From Arcicella aurantiaca (GTDB taxonomy: Bacteria > Bacteroidota > Bacteroidia > Cytophagales > Spirosomataceae): a stretch of DNA of 56,878 nt. Of this stretch, positions 18,098 through 26,426 are shown piece by piece (within the stretch, counting starts at the first letter, position 1; every line of letters begins with the position of its first letter). Under the pieces are notes generated by a model. It did not search any database. It saw only the letters and a program-made list of their open reading frames with translations, and had not been told where the DNA came from. Where the stretch lies: NCBI RefSeq assembly GCF_003148625.1, contig NZ_QGGO01000037.1, forward strand, positions 1 to 56,878. The letters are read 5' to 3'. Made by a program: the position numbers and the translations under genes.

Positions 18098-18799
18098 TCA
18101 GCTTTTATCAAATTGTTTTTTTTTAGCAACTCTTTCTTTTCTATTTTGCAAAGTCCAATTTTTTGATGTTTCTAAGTATTGTTCTAAACTTGTCAAGTTC
18201 ACCCAATAATTATTATGAAATCCTTTTTTAGGGGATTGAATCAAGTCCCTTACAATAAGTGCCATAAACTGATGAATTTTAAACCATTTAGTTATTTGAA
18301 CTATGTCTAAGTTACTTAATTGATTTGTAAGGTCTTCATTTTGTTTTGTATTTTCTCTGTTTAATGCAAATTCCCATTGCCCGTGAGCAATTTTATTCCT
18401 TAATACACTTGGCTTTATTATGAACTCATCAATGATTTTTAGTATTGAGTTTCGTCTATTAGTTAAATCTGTATTGTTGCTCCAATCACCAACTTTGTTC
18501 ATTGCCAAGTCAATCATAGTCTTCCAACCATCTTCAAGTTTGTTGTTTTTTGCAGACTTGATAGTTTGAATTTCAGCACTTGTAAAACCGTCTGGTGTAT
18601 GAACAATTTGTATAAATTGTGCTTCGGATAAAGTACAGTATAGCAATGCCAAAAGTTTACTCTTTACTTCAACCTGAAAATCATCATTTTTTTTCAAACA
18701 GAAATTTATGTCCCTAATCAAGTTTGCCTGAACTTGTTTAAGTCGCCTTACATTTCTACTTTGCAAAACATACAAGTCATTAATTTCTTGCCTTGTCAT
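18098..18799 (-). CDS. HEPN-motif protein
   Basis: 233 residues from the ATG at 18799. The frame extends further upstream but only into the tRNA-like sequence, so the earlier start is rejected. Mostly helical. It contains RNKIAH at residues 134-139, the R-x4-H signature of HEPN domains, many of which are metal-independent RNases that act in toxin or abortive-infection systems. Other family features cannot be confirmed by eye. The start lies 19 bases after the tRNA-like gene on the same strand. An RNase role, perhaps acting on tRNA, is inference. Confidence 0.6.
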   Translation of the reverse strand: MTRQEINDLYVLQSRNVRRLKQVQANLIRDINFCLKKNDDFQVEVKSKLLALLYCTLSEAQFIQIVHTPDGFTSAEIQTIKSAKNNKLEDGWKTMIDLAMNKVGDWSNNTDLTNRRNSILKIIDEFIIKPSVLRNKIAHGQWEFALNRENTKQNEDLTNQLSNLDIVQITKWFKIHQFMALIVRDLIQSPKKGFHNNYWVNLTSLEQYLETSKNWTLQNRKERVAKKKQFDKS

Positions 18800-18817
18800 C
18801 TGATTTTTAATATTTGA

Positions 18818-18898
18818 GGGGGAAACGGGACTCGAACCCGTCATCTCTTAGACTTATTTCTAAGTAAAGCACATTAGTCCCACGTTATGCTATCTCCC
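18818..18898 (-). tRNA. Degenerate class II tRNA-like gene, possibly Leu(UAG)
   Basis: On the minus strand 81 bases can be folded as a tRNA. The T arm is perfect (ACGGG, UUCGAGU, CCCGU). The D stem GCAU/AUGU is sound, with GGG in the D loop. There is a short class II variable arm (UCU/AGA). The acceptor stem has 5 of 7 pairs (GGGAGAU with UUCCCCC). The anticodon stem pairs at only about 3 of 5 positions around a loop CUUAGAA, which would give anticodon UAG. No CCA is encoded. The weak stems suggest a decayed, decoy or specialised tRNA. It directly precedes the HEPN gene. Confidence 0.55.
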
Positions 18899-19458
18899 TT
18901 GTTATTTATTTTTTGTTGTTAATTTTAGCCTAACCGCTAACGAGCCTATAACCGTCACCAGTTGTGAAAACTTGTTTATTTATGGCATCTATCCAACCGA
19001 TTTGGAAGATAACCGCCACGAATTGCTTTTTTGAAAATTAAAGATATTCGATGAAGTAATTTTGCGATATAATGATTAGTAAAGGTGGTAAAACCTGTGT
19101 AGCGTATTTCATTAGCAATTGGTTTAAAAATTTCAATATTGATTCTGTGTCAATAGAGGATTACAATATTAGTCTAAATTTCATTAATATTTTAGCGTAG
19201 AATTGCCTGATTTTACAAAATAAACTTCATTTGAATTTCTAAAGTATTTTTAGCAACTTAGCCATACGTATCTACTCAACGTTACCTTGACAGCCGTCCA
19301 CAATAGATTTTTACCAAAATTGACAAAGAACCGTTAATCTACTGATTATGGTGAAACAGCACCACTTGTGGATAAGTGGTTAGCGAGATTTACAAAGATA
19401 ATTGTGGATTGATAGGATTGCCATAAATTCGATATTTTCTCAAATAAAACACTTAAAA
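18899..19458. other. Non-coding region with attC-like fragments and a hairpin
   Basis: GCCTAAC (18928-18934), equal to the attC outer-box consensus RYYYAAC, overlaps CCGCTAAC (18934-18941), the inverted counterpart of GTTAGCGG at 18068. A perfect hairpin ACCACTT/AAGTGGT lies at 19361-19380 and is followed directly by another TTAGCGA. No coding sequence is apparent. The stretch may be the remains of one or two cassette boundaries. Confidence 0.45.
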
Positions 19459-20019
19459 ATGATTCTATACATTAAAAATATGGTCTGTAATCGTTGCATA
19501 CGAGATGTGAAGGATATATTTCATGCTTTAAATATTCCTATCAATCAAATTTCTTTGGGTGAAATTGAAGTAGAGCAAGGGCGACTTCCTGCCCAATTAC
19601 AAAGCCTTAAAGAGTCTTTAAGTAACAATGGTTTTGAGTTAATTGAAGATAAAAAAGTTCAGATAATTGAGATAATTAAAACCTTGGTCATTCAGCAAAT
19701 ACAGCAGGAAAATAAAGAACGAAATCTTAATTTCTCGACCCTTATCGTTGAGAAACTCAATAAAGATTACTCCTATTTAAGTAGTCTGTTTTCATCGGTG
19801 GAAGGTATCACCATTGAAAAATATATACTCTTGCAAAAAGTTGAAAAAATTAAGGAGTTATTAGTTTATAATGAATTGAGCCTTAGCGAAATCGCTTTTC
19901 GTTTAGATTATAGCAGCGTTCAACATCTTTCAACCCAATTCAAGAAAACAACGGGATTGAATCCCAGCTATTTTAAAAAGTTAAAAGACCATCTAAGAAA
20001 ACCTCTCGACCAAGTTTAA
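19459..20019 (+). CDS. Transcription regulator: N-terminal metal-binding (HMA-like) region fused to AraC HTH
   Basis: 186 residues from the ATG at 19459. The start MILYIKNMVCNRCIRDVK has the M-x-C-x-x-C pattern of heavy-metal-associated domains, followed by a beta-alpha-beta length segment to about residue 75. The C-terminal ~90 residues form an AraC-type DNA-binding domain, with LSEIAFRLDYSSVQHLSTQF and the conserved FKKTTGLNPSYFKK. It probably senses a metal such as copper, using the paired cysteines, and controls the following two genes. Direct fusion of an HMA-like sensor to AraC HTH occurs in Bacteroidota metal loci. Metal identity is not readable. Confidence 0.8.
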   Translation: MILYIKNMVCNRCIRDVKDIFHALNIPINQISLGEIEVEQGRLPAQLQSLKESLSNNGFELIEDKKVQIIEIIKTLVIQQIQQENKERNLNFSTLIVEKLNKDYSYLSSLFSSVEGITIEKYILLQKVEKIKELLVYNELSLSEIAFRLDYSSVQHLSTQFKKTTGLNPSYFKKLKDHLRKPLDQV

Positions 20020-20117
20020 TGAGAAAATTGTATAACTCTTTTCAATAATTGTGTAAGAAAATACTCCTTCCATTGCCCGAAATTTGTGTTATCAATCATT
20101 TAAAGCAAACACAAATA

Positions 20118-20564
20118 ATGAAGGTTATTCAAGCAATGCTTATGGTGCTATTAGGATTTATGGCACTACAAGTTCAAGGGCAAGACAAAGATTACAAAGG
20201 ACACATTATCAACGAGAAAGGGCAAATTTTTAATAATGGTGTTCAAATTGGTATGACTTCCAAAGAGGGTATTATCAAAAATGCCGACGGTCAAAAAATT
20301 GCATTCATGGATGGACAAGGGAATTTAGTTGATGCCAAAACGGGAATGAAAATGGGGAAAATGGGTAAAGATGGTAAAACGTATTATAATGCCAAAGGTG
20401 AATTACAATTTAGAGTAAATACTGAAAAAGGAGAAACCTGTGATATTTTCGACAAAAAAGGAAATAAAATCGGGAATGTTCATCAAAGTTTTAAAGGTGT
20501 TGCGTGTGCTTTGCATTGTTTTGACCACAAATTAGATTCAAGAACACATAAAAAAATGAAATAA
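20118..20564 (+). CDS. Secreted repeat protein of the metal cluster
   Basis: 148 residues from the ATG at 20118, with a signal peptide (MKVIQAMLMVLLGFMALQVQ, then GQ). The mature protein is a run of short glycine/lysine beta-type repeats (DGQGNLVDAKTGMKMGKMG, then KDGKTYYNAKGELQF). It ends in a Cys/His-rich tail, CALHCFDHKLDSRTHKK. The methionine-, cysteine- and histidine-rich ending could bind a soft metal in the periplasm. It shares an ATAATG junction with the next gene, so the two are cotranscribed. No named family is recognised. Confidence 0.65.
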   Translation: MKVIQAMLMVLLGFMALQVQGQDKDYKGHIINEKGQIFNNGVQIGMTSKEGIIKNADGQKIAFMDGQGNLVDAKTGMKMGKMGKDGKTYYNAKGELQFRVNTEKGETCDIFDKKGNKIGNVHQSFKGVACALHCFDHKLDSRTHKKMK

Positions 20565-20893
20565 TGAACAGAAGACTTTTTTTAGCTACTTCCCTTACGA
20601 TTACTACGTTTTTATCTCGTGCCAATGGGAAAACTCAAACGGTAAAAATTAAGACTTCTGCCGTTTGCGGAATGTGTCAAGATAAAATAGAAAATGCTTT
20701 TAAAACGATTAAAGGTGTTGAAAAGGTTGCACTTGACTTGGAGAGCAATATTTTAACCATTGATTTTGATAATAAAAAAGTAAGTGTTTCAGAACTGAAA
20801 AGCACTTTAACTAAGTTGGGGTATGATGCCAACGAATTAAAAGCGACTAAAGAAGGCTTTGAAAAATTGCCTCATTGTTGTAAGAAAATGTAA
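20564..20893 (+). CDS. Periplasmic MerP-like HMA-domain protein
   Basis: 109 residues. An N-terminal signal (MNRRLFLATSLTITTFLSRA) is followed by a single HMA domain with the metal site VCGMCQDKIENAF and the usual beta-alpha-beta-beta-alpha-beta order. The tail ends LPHCCKKM, adding two cysteines. MerP/CopZ-like proteins carry a single soft metal ion to a transporter. No P-type ATPase or efflux pump is encoded nearby, so the handoff partner must be elsewhere. The start overlaps the stop of the previous gene. Confidence 0.8.
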   Translation: MNRRLFLATSLTITTFLSRANGKTQTVKIKTSAVCGMCQDKIENAFKTIKGVEKVALDLESNILTIDFDNKKVSVSELKSTLTKLGYDANELKATKEGFEKLPHCCKKM

Positions 20894-21033
20894 AAGTCAA
20901 AAATGACTCTGTCTCACTATTCAAAACTATTTTTTTGTTATTATGATTTATACAATTTGTTTATTATCAGACAGATACATTCGTTTTTAGACAGGGAGGT
21001 ATCTTGTTTTCCAACTTAAACTCTATTACTATT

Positions 21034-21423
21034 ATGCCAGAAACAATTAGAACACATTATCTTTTAGCGGTAGAGAATCTGAAACCCCGCATGGTTAGCA
21101 ATCGTCCTGAGTGGTATAATCATGTTGTTAATTTACCCACACAGCAACAAGCTGTTTACACAACCCTTTTATTGGATTATCAAGTCAAAACAGAGGGCTT
21201 TGTTGGTTATCTTACCAGTTCATTTGGAATGTTTGCTACACAAGCACTCACGAATTTAGAAAAAATTGGAAGCGTCAAACATTTCCATATTTTGCAAAAT
21301 GTATTGGATTCTGTGAATAAAGAACCCATTGAAGACCTTAGCCAATATGACCAACAGTACCAAGCCATTGAGGATGAAAATCTTAACGAATTATTGGTGT
21401 CTTTTTTAGATGAAAACGCTTAA
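21034..21423 (+). CDS. DUF4375/DMP19-like protein
   Basis: 129 residues from the ATG at 21034. The segment KTEGFVGYLTSSFGMFATQA followed by LTNLEKIGSVKHFHILQNVL matches the DUF4375 pattern, in which a bulky EGF-Y stretch precedes a helix and an A-x2-L-x2-I-G motif. The protein is acidic (C-terminus LLVSFLDENA). One family member, DMP19 of Neisseria, is a DNA-mimic protein; whether this one mimics DNA is inference. A good terminator follows it. Confidence 0.65.
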   Translation: MPETIRTHYLLAVENLKPRMVSNRPEWYNHVVNLPTQQQAVYTTLLLDYQVKTEGFVGYLTSSFGMFATQALTNLEKIGSVKHFHILQNVLDSVNKEPIEDLSQYDQQYQAIEDENLNELLVSFLDENA

Positions 21424-21447
21424 TATTACCCAATCACTAAAAATTAG

Positions 21448-21470
21448 AGCAGACGAAAGTCTGCTTTTTT
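21448..21470 (+). terminator. Rho-independent terminator
   Basis: AGCAGAC (21448-21454) and GTCTGCT (21459-21465) with a GAAA loop, followed by six or more T. It ends the DUF4375 transcript. Confidence 0.9.
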
Positions 21471-21639
21471 TATGAGTGGATTCTTGGTGTTTCATTTAAT
21501 TGAAAACAAGAATTACTCCATTGATTTACACTTATCAGTAAGTGTTTGAAAATCAAAAAATAGAAAGAGATAAACAATCTAAACGTGAGACTTTATCCCC
21601 GAAACTTATTATGATAACAATCATACTATTTTTTTGAGT

Positions 21640-21670
21640 TTTCGGCACAAAAATACATTTGCTGCCGAAA
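21640..21670 (+). promoter_or_regulatory. Candidate AbiEi operator (inverted repeat)
   Basis: TTTCGGCA (21640-21647) and TGCCGAAA (21663-21670) are perfect 8-base inverted arms 15 bases apart. They span the -33 element of the abiE promoter. AbiEi antitoxins are known to repress their own promoter through inverted repeats, so this is the obvious binding site. Confidence 0.6.
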
Positions 21671-21689
21671 TATTAATTTTGTATCTTTG
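21658..21689 (+). promoter_or_regulatory. Bacteroidota-type promoter of the abiE operon
   Basis: TTTG (21658-21661) and TATCTTTG (21682-21689) are 20 bases apart and match the -33 TTTG and -7 TAnnTTTG consensus of Bacteroidota sigma factor. The ATG follows 23 bases after the -7 element. Confidence 0.7.
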
Positions 21690-21712
21690 CTATTGAAATA
21701 TTAATTCTTTAC

Positions 21713-22447
21713 ATGAAAATTCAGAATATACATACGACTGATTTACGTCCAATTTTTGTGAAAAATCAAGAATTGGGAAGAGAAAGTATAGAAGACTATC
21801 TCAGAACGATTGGTAACTATAATGTTGAATATACATTGAATAGTTTAGTTAAAAGTGGTTTGCTCGAAAGAACAGGTAGAGGAAGATATTCACTTGGATT
21901 GAAACGGCAAATTTATTCCCCACCCTTAGAAAACGCAATAAAAGGAATTTACGGATTAATTCAAGAAGAAAAGCCATTGCTTGAATGTTGTGTTTGGAGA
22001 ACCTCCATTATCAATGAATTTACCTTACATCAAGCAGGGCGTTTTGCCCAAATAGTTGAAATAGAGCGAGACGGATTAGAAGCAGTCTTTGATTTATTAC
22101 GTGACCATTACCCAAATGTTTATCTGAATCCATCGGATGAATTATTGGATAGATATATTGCCTACCAGAATGATGCTATCATTATTATTCCTTTGACCTC
22201 CGAAGCTCCAATGCAAAAAATAGAAGGAATTAGAACCACAACGATTGAAAAACTTTTGGTGGATTTAATAGTGGATATTAAACTTTATGAGTCATTTCAA
22301 GGAGCGGAACTTGCTTATATTATCAAAGAAGCCTTCCGAAAATATCCTATCAATAAGGATAAAATGTTACGATATGCCAGACGGCGACGTAAAGGTAATA
22401 AAGTTGAAATTATGATTGAATTGAGTTTACAAACAGAAGATTTTTAG
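21713..22447 (+). CDS. AbiEi-like antitoxin/repressor of type IV TA system
   Basis: 244 residues. The N-terminal ~60 residues have a winged-helix pattern (YNVEYTLNSLVKSGLLERTG, then RGRYSL). The rest resembles the AbiEi/DUF6577 C-terminal region, with a conserved WRTSIINEF segment and TTIEKLLVDLIVD. AbiEi proteins repress their own operon and counter AbiEii without binding it. The gene is six bases upstream of the AbiEii-like nucleotidyltransferase, and an inverted repeat covers the promoter, both as expected. Confidence 0.75.
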   Translation: MKIQNIHTTDLRPIFVKNQELGRESIEDYLRTIGNYNVEYTLNSLVKSGLLERTGRGRYSLGLKRQIYSPPLENAIKGIYGLIQEEKPLLECCVWRTSIINEFTLHQAGRFAQIVEIERDGLEAVFDLLRDHYPNVYLNPSDELLDRYIAYQNDAIIIIPLTSEAPMQKIEGIRTTTIEKLLVDLIVDIKLYESFQGAELAYIIKEAFRKYPINKDKMLRYARRRRKGNKVEIMIELSLQTEDF

Positions 22448-22452
22448 AAATT

Positions 22453-23514
22453 ATGATTGATAAAGAAGTAAGCCACTCCCTTGAATGGCTCAATAAGTTT
22501 TCGCAGTTGAACAATGGGGCGGATAAAATTTTGGTTGAAAAAACTGTGAGGGCATTAACTTTGTTGGAAGGTTTAGTAGAGAGTAAGCTAAATTTTATTT
22601 TCAAGGGTGGAACAGCATTAATGTTGATGCAGCAAAATAATCCCAAAAGGCTTTCAATTGATATTGACATTATTATCCCCAAAGTATCGGATAGTTTATT
22701 AGAGACTTTAAAGCAAGTGTCAGAAAATCAGGGATTTATTAGAGTTGAAGGGCAAGAAAGAAAAACTGAGATAAATATTACAAAAGAGCATTTTAAGTTT
22801 TTTTATATTCCTACACACCTAACAAATCAGTCAGAAGATTATATATTATTGGACATCTTGTATGAAGAGAACCCATACCAAAAGATAGTTGAAACACCCT
22901 TCAATTCACCATTTTTGTTTCAAGTCGGTGAGGTTCAAACGGTTAAAACTCCCTCATTTGAAGATATACTTGGGGATAAAATGACAGCTTTTGCACCCAA
23001 TACAACGGGTATTCCATACTATAAAGGGAAGTTTTCAAAAAGTATGGAGATTATTAAACAATTGTATGACGTTGCTAATTTATTAGAATCAATCAATGAC
23101 CTTTCCATCGTTAGAAAAACATTCAAACGTTTGGCGGAAATAGAATCACAATATCGTCAATTAGAGATTACGCATAATGATGTATTGCAAGATACTTACC
23201 AAACGTGTTTATGTTTGGCTTTGCGAGGAGCAGATGGAATCGGCAATTTTGAAGAACTCCTTTCTGGCATCAAAAAGGTAAGCCGATTTATGTTTTCTGA
23301 AAATTTTAGCTATGAAAAAGTGGTGGTAATGACAGGTAAAATTGCCTACCTCACCCGTTTAGTAGCTAATGATGAAACCGAAGTAAACCTTTTTAAAGGT
23401 GCAAATACCGTTAAAGATTTAACAATAGTACAACCACACAATACCAAACTAAATAAACTGAAAAAGCAATACCCAGAGGCTTTTTGGTATTGGTGGTTGG
23501 CGACAAAAAATTAA
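22453..23514 (+). CDS. abiEii: AbiEii-like nucleotidyltransferase toxin
   Basis: 353 residues. The nucleotidyltransferase signature is clear: KGGTALMLMQ (GGT at 52-54) followed by RLSIDIDIII with the two metal-binding aspartates D70 and D72. The EDILGDKMTAFAP segment is typical of the AbiEii/AbiGii family. These toxins transfer nucleotides, in known cases to tRNA acceptor ends, and halt translation during phage infection. Catalytic residues are intact, and the upstream AbiEi-like gene supplies the antitoxin. The pair could both defend the host and hold the plasmid. Confidence 0.85.
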   Translation: MIDKEVSHSLEWLNKFSQLNNGADKILVEKTVRALTLLEGLVESKLNFIFKGGTALMLMQQNNPKRLSIDIDIIIPKVSDSLLETLKQVSENQGFIRVEGQERKTEINITKEHFKFFYIPTHLTNQSEDYILLDILYEENPYQKIVETPFNSPFLFQVGEVQTVKTPSFEDILGDKMTAFAPNTTGIPYYKGKFSKSMEIIKQLYDVANLLESINDLSIVRKTFKRLAEIESQYRQLEITHNDVLQDTYQTCLCLALRGADGIGNFEELLSGIKKVSRFMFSENFSYEKVVVMTGKIAYLTRLVANDETEVNLFKGANTVKDLTIVQPHNTKLNKLKKQYPEAFWYWWLATKN

Positions 23515-23515
23515 A

Positions 23516-23698
23516 ATGATACAAGAAAAAAATATGCGATTTTCATTTTCGGGGTATGAGTCTTTTCAGTGCCGTCATTTGTAGTTAAAGGAAATCTATG
23601 GTTTTGTTAATCAAGGGAATGAGTTTACACAGGAAGATGCAATCGTTAAATTAGGTGTTGGGAAAAAGATGGTATCTTCAATTCGCTATTGAATGAAC
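23516..23698 (+). pseudogene. DUF4007 gene remnant with two tryptophan-to-stop changes
   Basis: One frame reads MRFSFSGYESFQCRHL, TAG (23582), LKEIYGFVNQGNEF, then AIVKLGVGKKMVSSIRY, TGA (23690), MNKN. DUF4007 proteins have CRxxWLK and SIRYWM at these places, so both stops replace tryptophan. No frameshift is seen in this stretch. The usual C-terminal part is missing, because the next gene begins in another frame at 23703. DUF4007 genes are commonly found with DndB/C-type genes, which fits the location. Confidence 0.7.
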
Positions 23699-23702
23699 AA
23701 AA

Positions 23703-24821
23703 ATGACAACATTGCCACAAAATGATGATTTAGATATAGCTAAATTGTCTTCGGTATTCTCAGATACCACGAACTCTTATAAATTCTATTGGTTTCTGTC
23801 AATTTTAGATAGTTTACAGGAAAACGATAATACGCTTATTTCTTATAATGACATTGCAGTAAGAATGATTGCGAATGTTTGGTACCCTCTAAACTATTTC
23901 AAACTCTCATTTGGTAAGCAAGATGGATTTAAACAAGTTGCGGAGTTTGTTAATGATAAAATTAAAATAGATGATAAAGTGAACTCACCACAACTCTTTT
24001 CTCAAATTAATTCAAAAATGAATGAAGAAGAGCTTAAAGAGTTAAGTCATAGAATTCGAGAATTATTAAGATGGGTACCATATAGGTTTATTCGTCCGTA
24101 TTTTTCTGAAGAGACAAGGGGATTTCCTGACCATCAAGTTAATAATAAAATTATAGAATTATGTAACCAAAACTTTGAAAATAATAGTCAAAAAGTAATA
24201 TACAGATTTCATGCTAACCATATAGAATTAAATCAAAACTGGATTCAATATTTTAATAAGCATCAAATAATAATTAGAGGTTTTATTTTCTGGCATCTAA
24301 TAAAGTTTTTACAGAAAAATAATCCCAATGTCGTAGGGCTAAGTGAAAAACTGGAAAAGCCACAACAGCGAAACTTGAAACAAGCAAATACTTTTTGGAA
24401 GGATTATTTAAAGGAAAATAGCCAATTAAAATGTATTTATACAGGTCAAAACATTACAGTTCAAAATATGAGTTTAGACCATTTTCTACCTTAGTCGTTT
24501 GTTGTTCATGACAAAATTTGGAACATAATACCAACTCTCCAAAATATAAACTCTTCAAAATATAATTGGCTTCCATCGACTGAACATTACATAGATTCAT
24601 TTGTAAATACACAATTTAAGGCTTTTCATTTTCATTTAGAAAGAAACAATTCTAAATTATTAGAAGATTATACTCTTCTTTTTGGAATGGAGGAGAATCA
24701 AATGAAAGATTTTAAGGAAGACGATTTTTCAACAATCTTGAAGAAGCAAATATTACCTCAAATTCAAATGGCAAAGAATATGGGGTTTAATTACCCTTTT
24801 ATTTACCAAAATAGTTTATGA
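23703..24821 (+). pseudogene. HNH endonuclease gene interrupted by one stop at a tryptophan position
   Basis: Residues 1-263 run open to TAG at 24492, after which the same frame continues for 109 more residues to 24821. The stop falls inside the HNH core: CIYTGQNI, MSLDHFLP, stop, SFVVHDKIWNIIPT. Related HNH proteins have tryptophan there (LPWSFV). The rest looks undamaged, so this is a recent nonsense change, a readthrough gene or a sequencing error. An HNH protein of this kind next to Dnd genes could have been a restriction effector. The N-terminal part is helical and unassigned. Confidence 0.75.
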
Positions 24822-25173
24822 GTTTTGGTGAAGTAAACAAAATAATATTCAGTCACAAGACACACAGGCTCTCCCTGTAAAAGTAAGTGCATCAAAAGTG
24901 TGGGGCAAATGATTTTTGATTCTCTTAACTTAAAAGCACATGAGGTTCAATAAGTAATCTTATACCGACTTTCTTGAAATAAGAAGTGTTTGTCTCGCAC
25001 TTTTTGATTCACTCCTAAATACAACAAAAATAAAAAATGGACTAACTTTGTTGCTATCTAAACTTATGAAAAATTTAGTTTCAATACTTCTAAGTATAAA
25101 TATTAACTGATGAAGAACGATTGGAAAAGGATTACAAATAGAACTAATCTTATAATAGATTACCCAAATAAAA
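24822..25173. other. Intergenic region before dndA
   Basis: About 350 bases without a convincing gene. A short frame MSFGEVNKIIFSHKTHRLSL starts at 24819 over the preceding stop and ends at 24881, and may be a relic. The dndA promoter must lie in the AT-rich final 100 bases, but no strong TAnnTTTG box stands out. Confidence 0.4.
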
Positions 25174-26316
25174 ATGATATATCTTGATAATAACGCCACT
25201 ACCCAAATTGACCCCGAAGTTTTGGCAGTAATGCTTCCATTTCTTACTGATAATTTCGCCAATGCAAGTTCCACGCACGCTTTCGGTTTGGGAGCAAATG
25301 ATGCTGTTAAAAATGCTCGCCAACAAGTTGCAGATTTAATTGGCTCACAACCTCACGAAATTGTTTTTACTTCTGGGGCTACCGAGGCTATTAATTTGGC
25401 TATCAAAGGTGTTGCCGAAAATTATTCTTCAATTGGTAAACATATCATTACCGTTCAAACAGAACACTCAGCCGTTTTAGATGTCTGTAAATATCTGGAA
25501 ACCAAAGGTTTTGACATTACATTTCTGCCTGTTCAATCAGATGGAATGATTGATTTAGCTGTTTTCAAAGCCTCATTACGCCCTGATACTATCTTGGTAT
25601 CGGTGATGTTAGTCAATAATGAATTAGGCACAATTCAGCCTATTAAAGAAATTGCGAAACTTACGCATGAAGTTGGGGCGTTATTTATGACTGATGGAAC
25701 GCAAGCCGTTGGAAAATTGCCTATCAATGTTGATGAATTAGATATTGACTTAATGACAATGTCTGCCCATAAATTCTACGGCACAAAAGGCGTGGGAGCA
25801 TTATTTGTCCGACAAAGACGAAATAGGCTCATAAAATTAGGAGCATTACTACATGGGGGCGGACATGAAGGTGGCAAACGTTCTGGCACATTGAACGTTG
25901 TAGGTATAGTAAGTATGGGAAAAGCCGCCGAATTATGTCAGCAGAAAATGAAGGTAGATACCCAAAGTATCGGAGCATTGAGAGACGAATTAGAAAAGGC
26001 ACTATTGCAAATTCCAGATACTTCTATCAATGGAAATACTGTTCATAGGCTTTATAACACCACAAATATCAAATTTAAAGGATGTGATTCCGATGCTTTG
26101 ATTATGGGTTTACAAGATATTGCAGTTTCCAATGGTTCTGCCTGTACTTCAGCTTCTATTGACCCATCGCACGTGCTAATGGCTTTAGGAATGACTGAAA
26201 CCGAAGCCTTTTCATGTATTCGTTTCAGCTTTGGACGGTTCAATAAAGCGGAAGAAATACCTGTGGTGGTGGAAGCTGTGCGGAAAGTGGTGGAAAGTTT
26301 GAGGGCTTGGAATTAG
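25174..26316 (+). CDS. dndA: Cysteine desulfurase DndA (IscS-like)
   Basis: 380 residues, a full-length class V PLP aminotransferase. It opens MIYLDNNATTQIDPEVL. The PLP-binding lysine lies in SAHKFYGTKGVGALF (K200), and the catalytic cysteine in NGSACTSASIDPSH (C324), a long mobile loop of the NifS/IscS type. It takes sulfur from cysteine as a persulfide and passes it to DndC for DNA phosphorothioation. It is on the plus strand, convergent with the dndC-dndB operon, so it has its own promoter. A general IscS is the alternative, but the location makes DndA much more likely. Confidence 0.88.
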   Translation: MIYLDNNATTQIDPEVLAVMLPFLTDNFANASSTHAFGLGANDAVKNARQQVADLIGSQPHEIVFTSGATEAINLAIKGVAENYSSIGKHIITVQTEHSAVLDVCKYLETKGFDITFLPVQSDGMIDLAVFKASLRPDTILVSVMLVNNELGTIQPIKEIAKLTHEVGALFMTDGTQAVGKLPINVDELDIDLMTMSAHKFYGTKGVGALFVRQRRNRLIKLGALLHGGGHEGGKRSGTLNVVGIVSMGKAAELCQQKMKVDTQSIGALRDELEKALLQIPDTSINGNTVHRLYNTTNIKFKGCDSDALIMGLQDIAVSNGSACTSASIDPSHVLMALGMTETEAFSCIRFSFGRFNKAEEIPVVVEAVRKVVESLRAWN

Positions 26317-26426
26317 TGAAATATTGGTAGAAAAATTTTCAATTTGGTCGACACTGGTTGGCTAATTGAAAAACCTGATATTATCAAAGACTAAAATATG
26401 GAGGTTTTGGATGGATTTAGCTTAAA

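Noticed and set aside
18845-18898. An N-terminal extension of the HEPN protein into the upstream sequence.
   Set aside because: The extra codons are the translation of the T arm and 3' end of the tRNA-like gene, a common source of false starts.
941-18941. A true class 1-like integron.
   Set aside because: No integrase gene and no attI site are visible, and most palindromes lack both attC outer boxes. Only a cassette-like resemblance is claimed.
23582-24494. Genetic recoding, with UAG/UGA read as tryptophan in this plasmid.
   Set aside because: Other genes in the window use TGG for tryptophan and end normally at TAG or TGA, and no suitable tRNA gene is seen. The tRNA-like gene would have anticodon UAG, which does not read stop codons.
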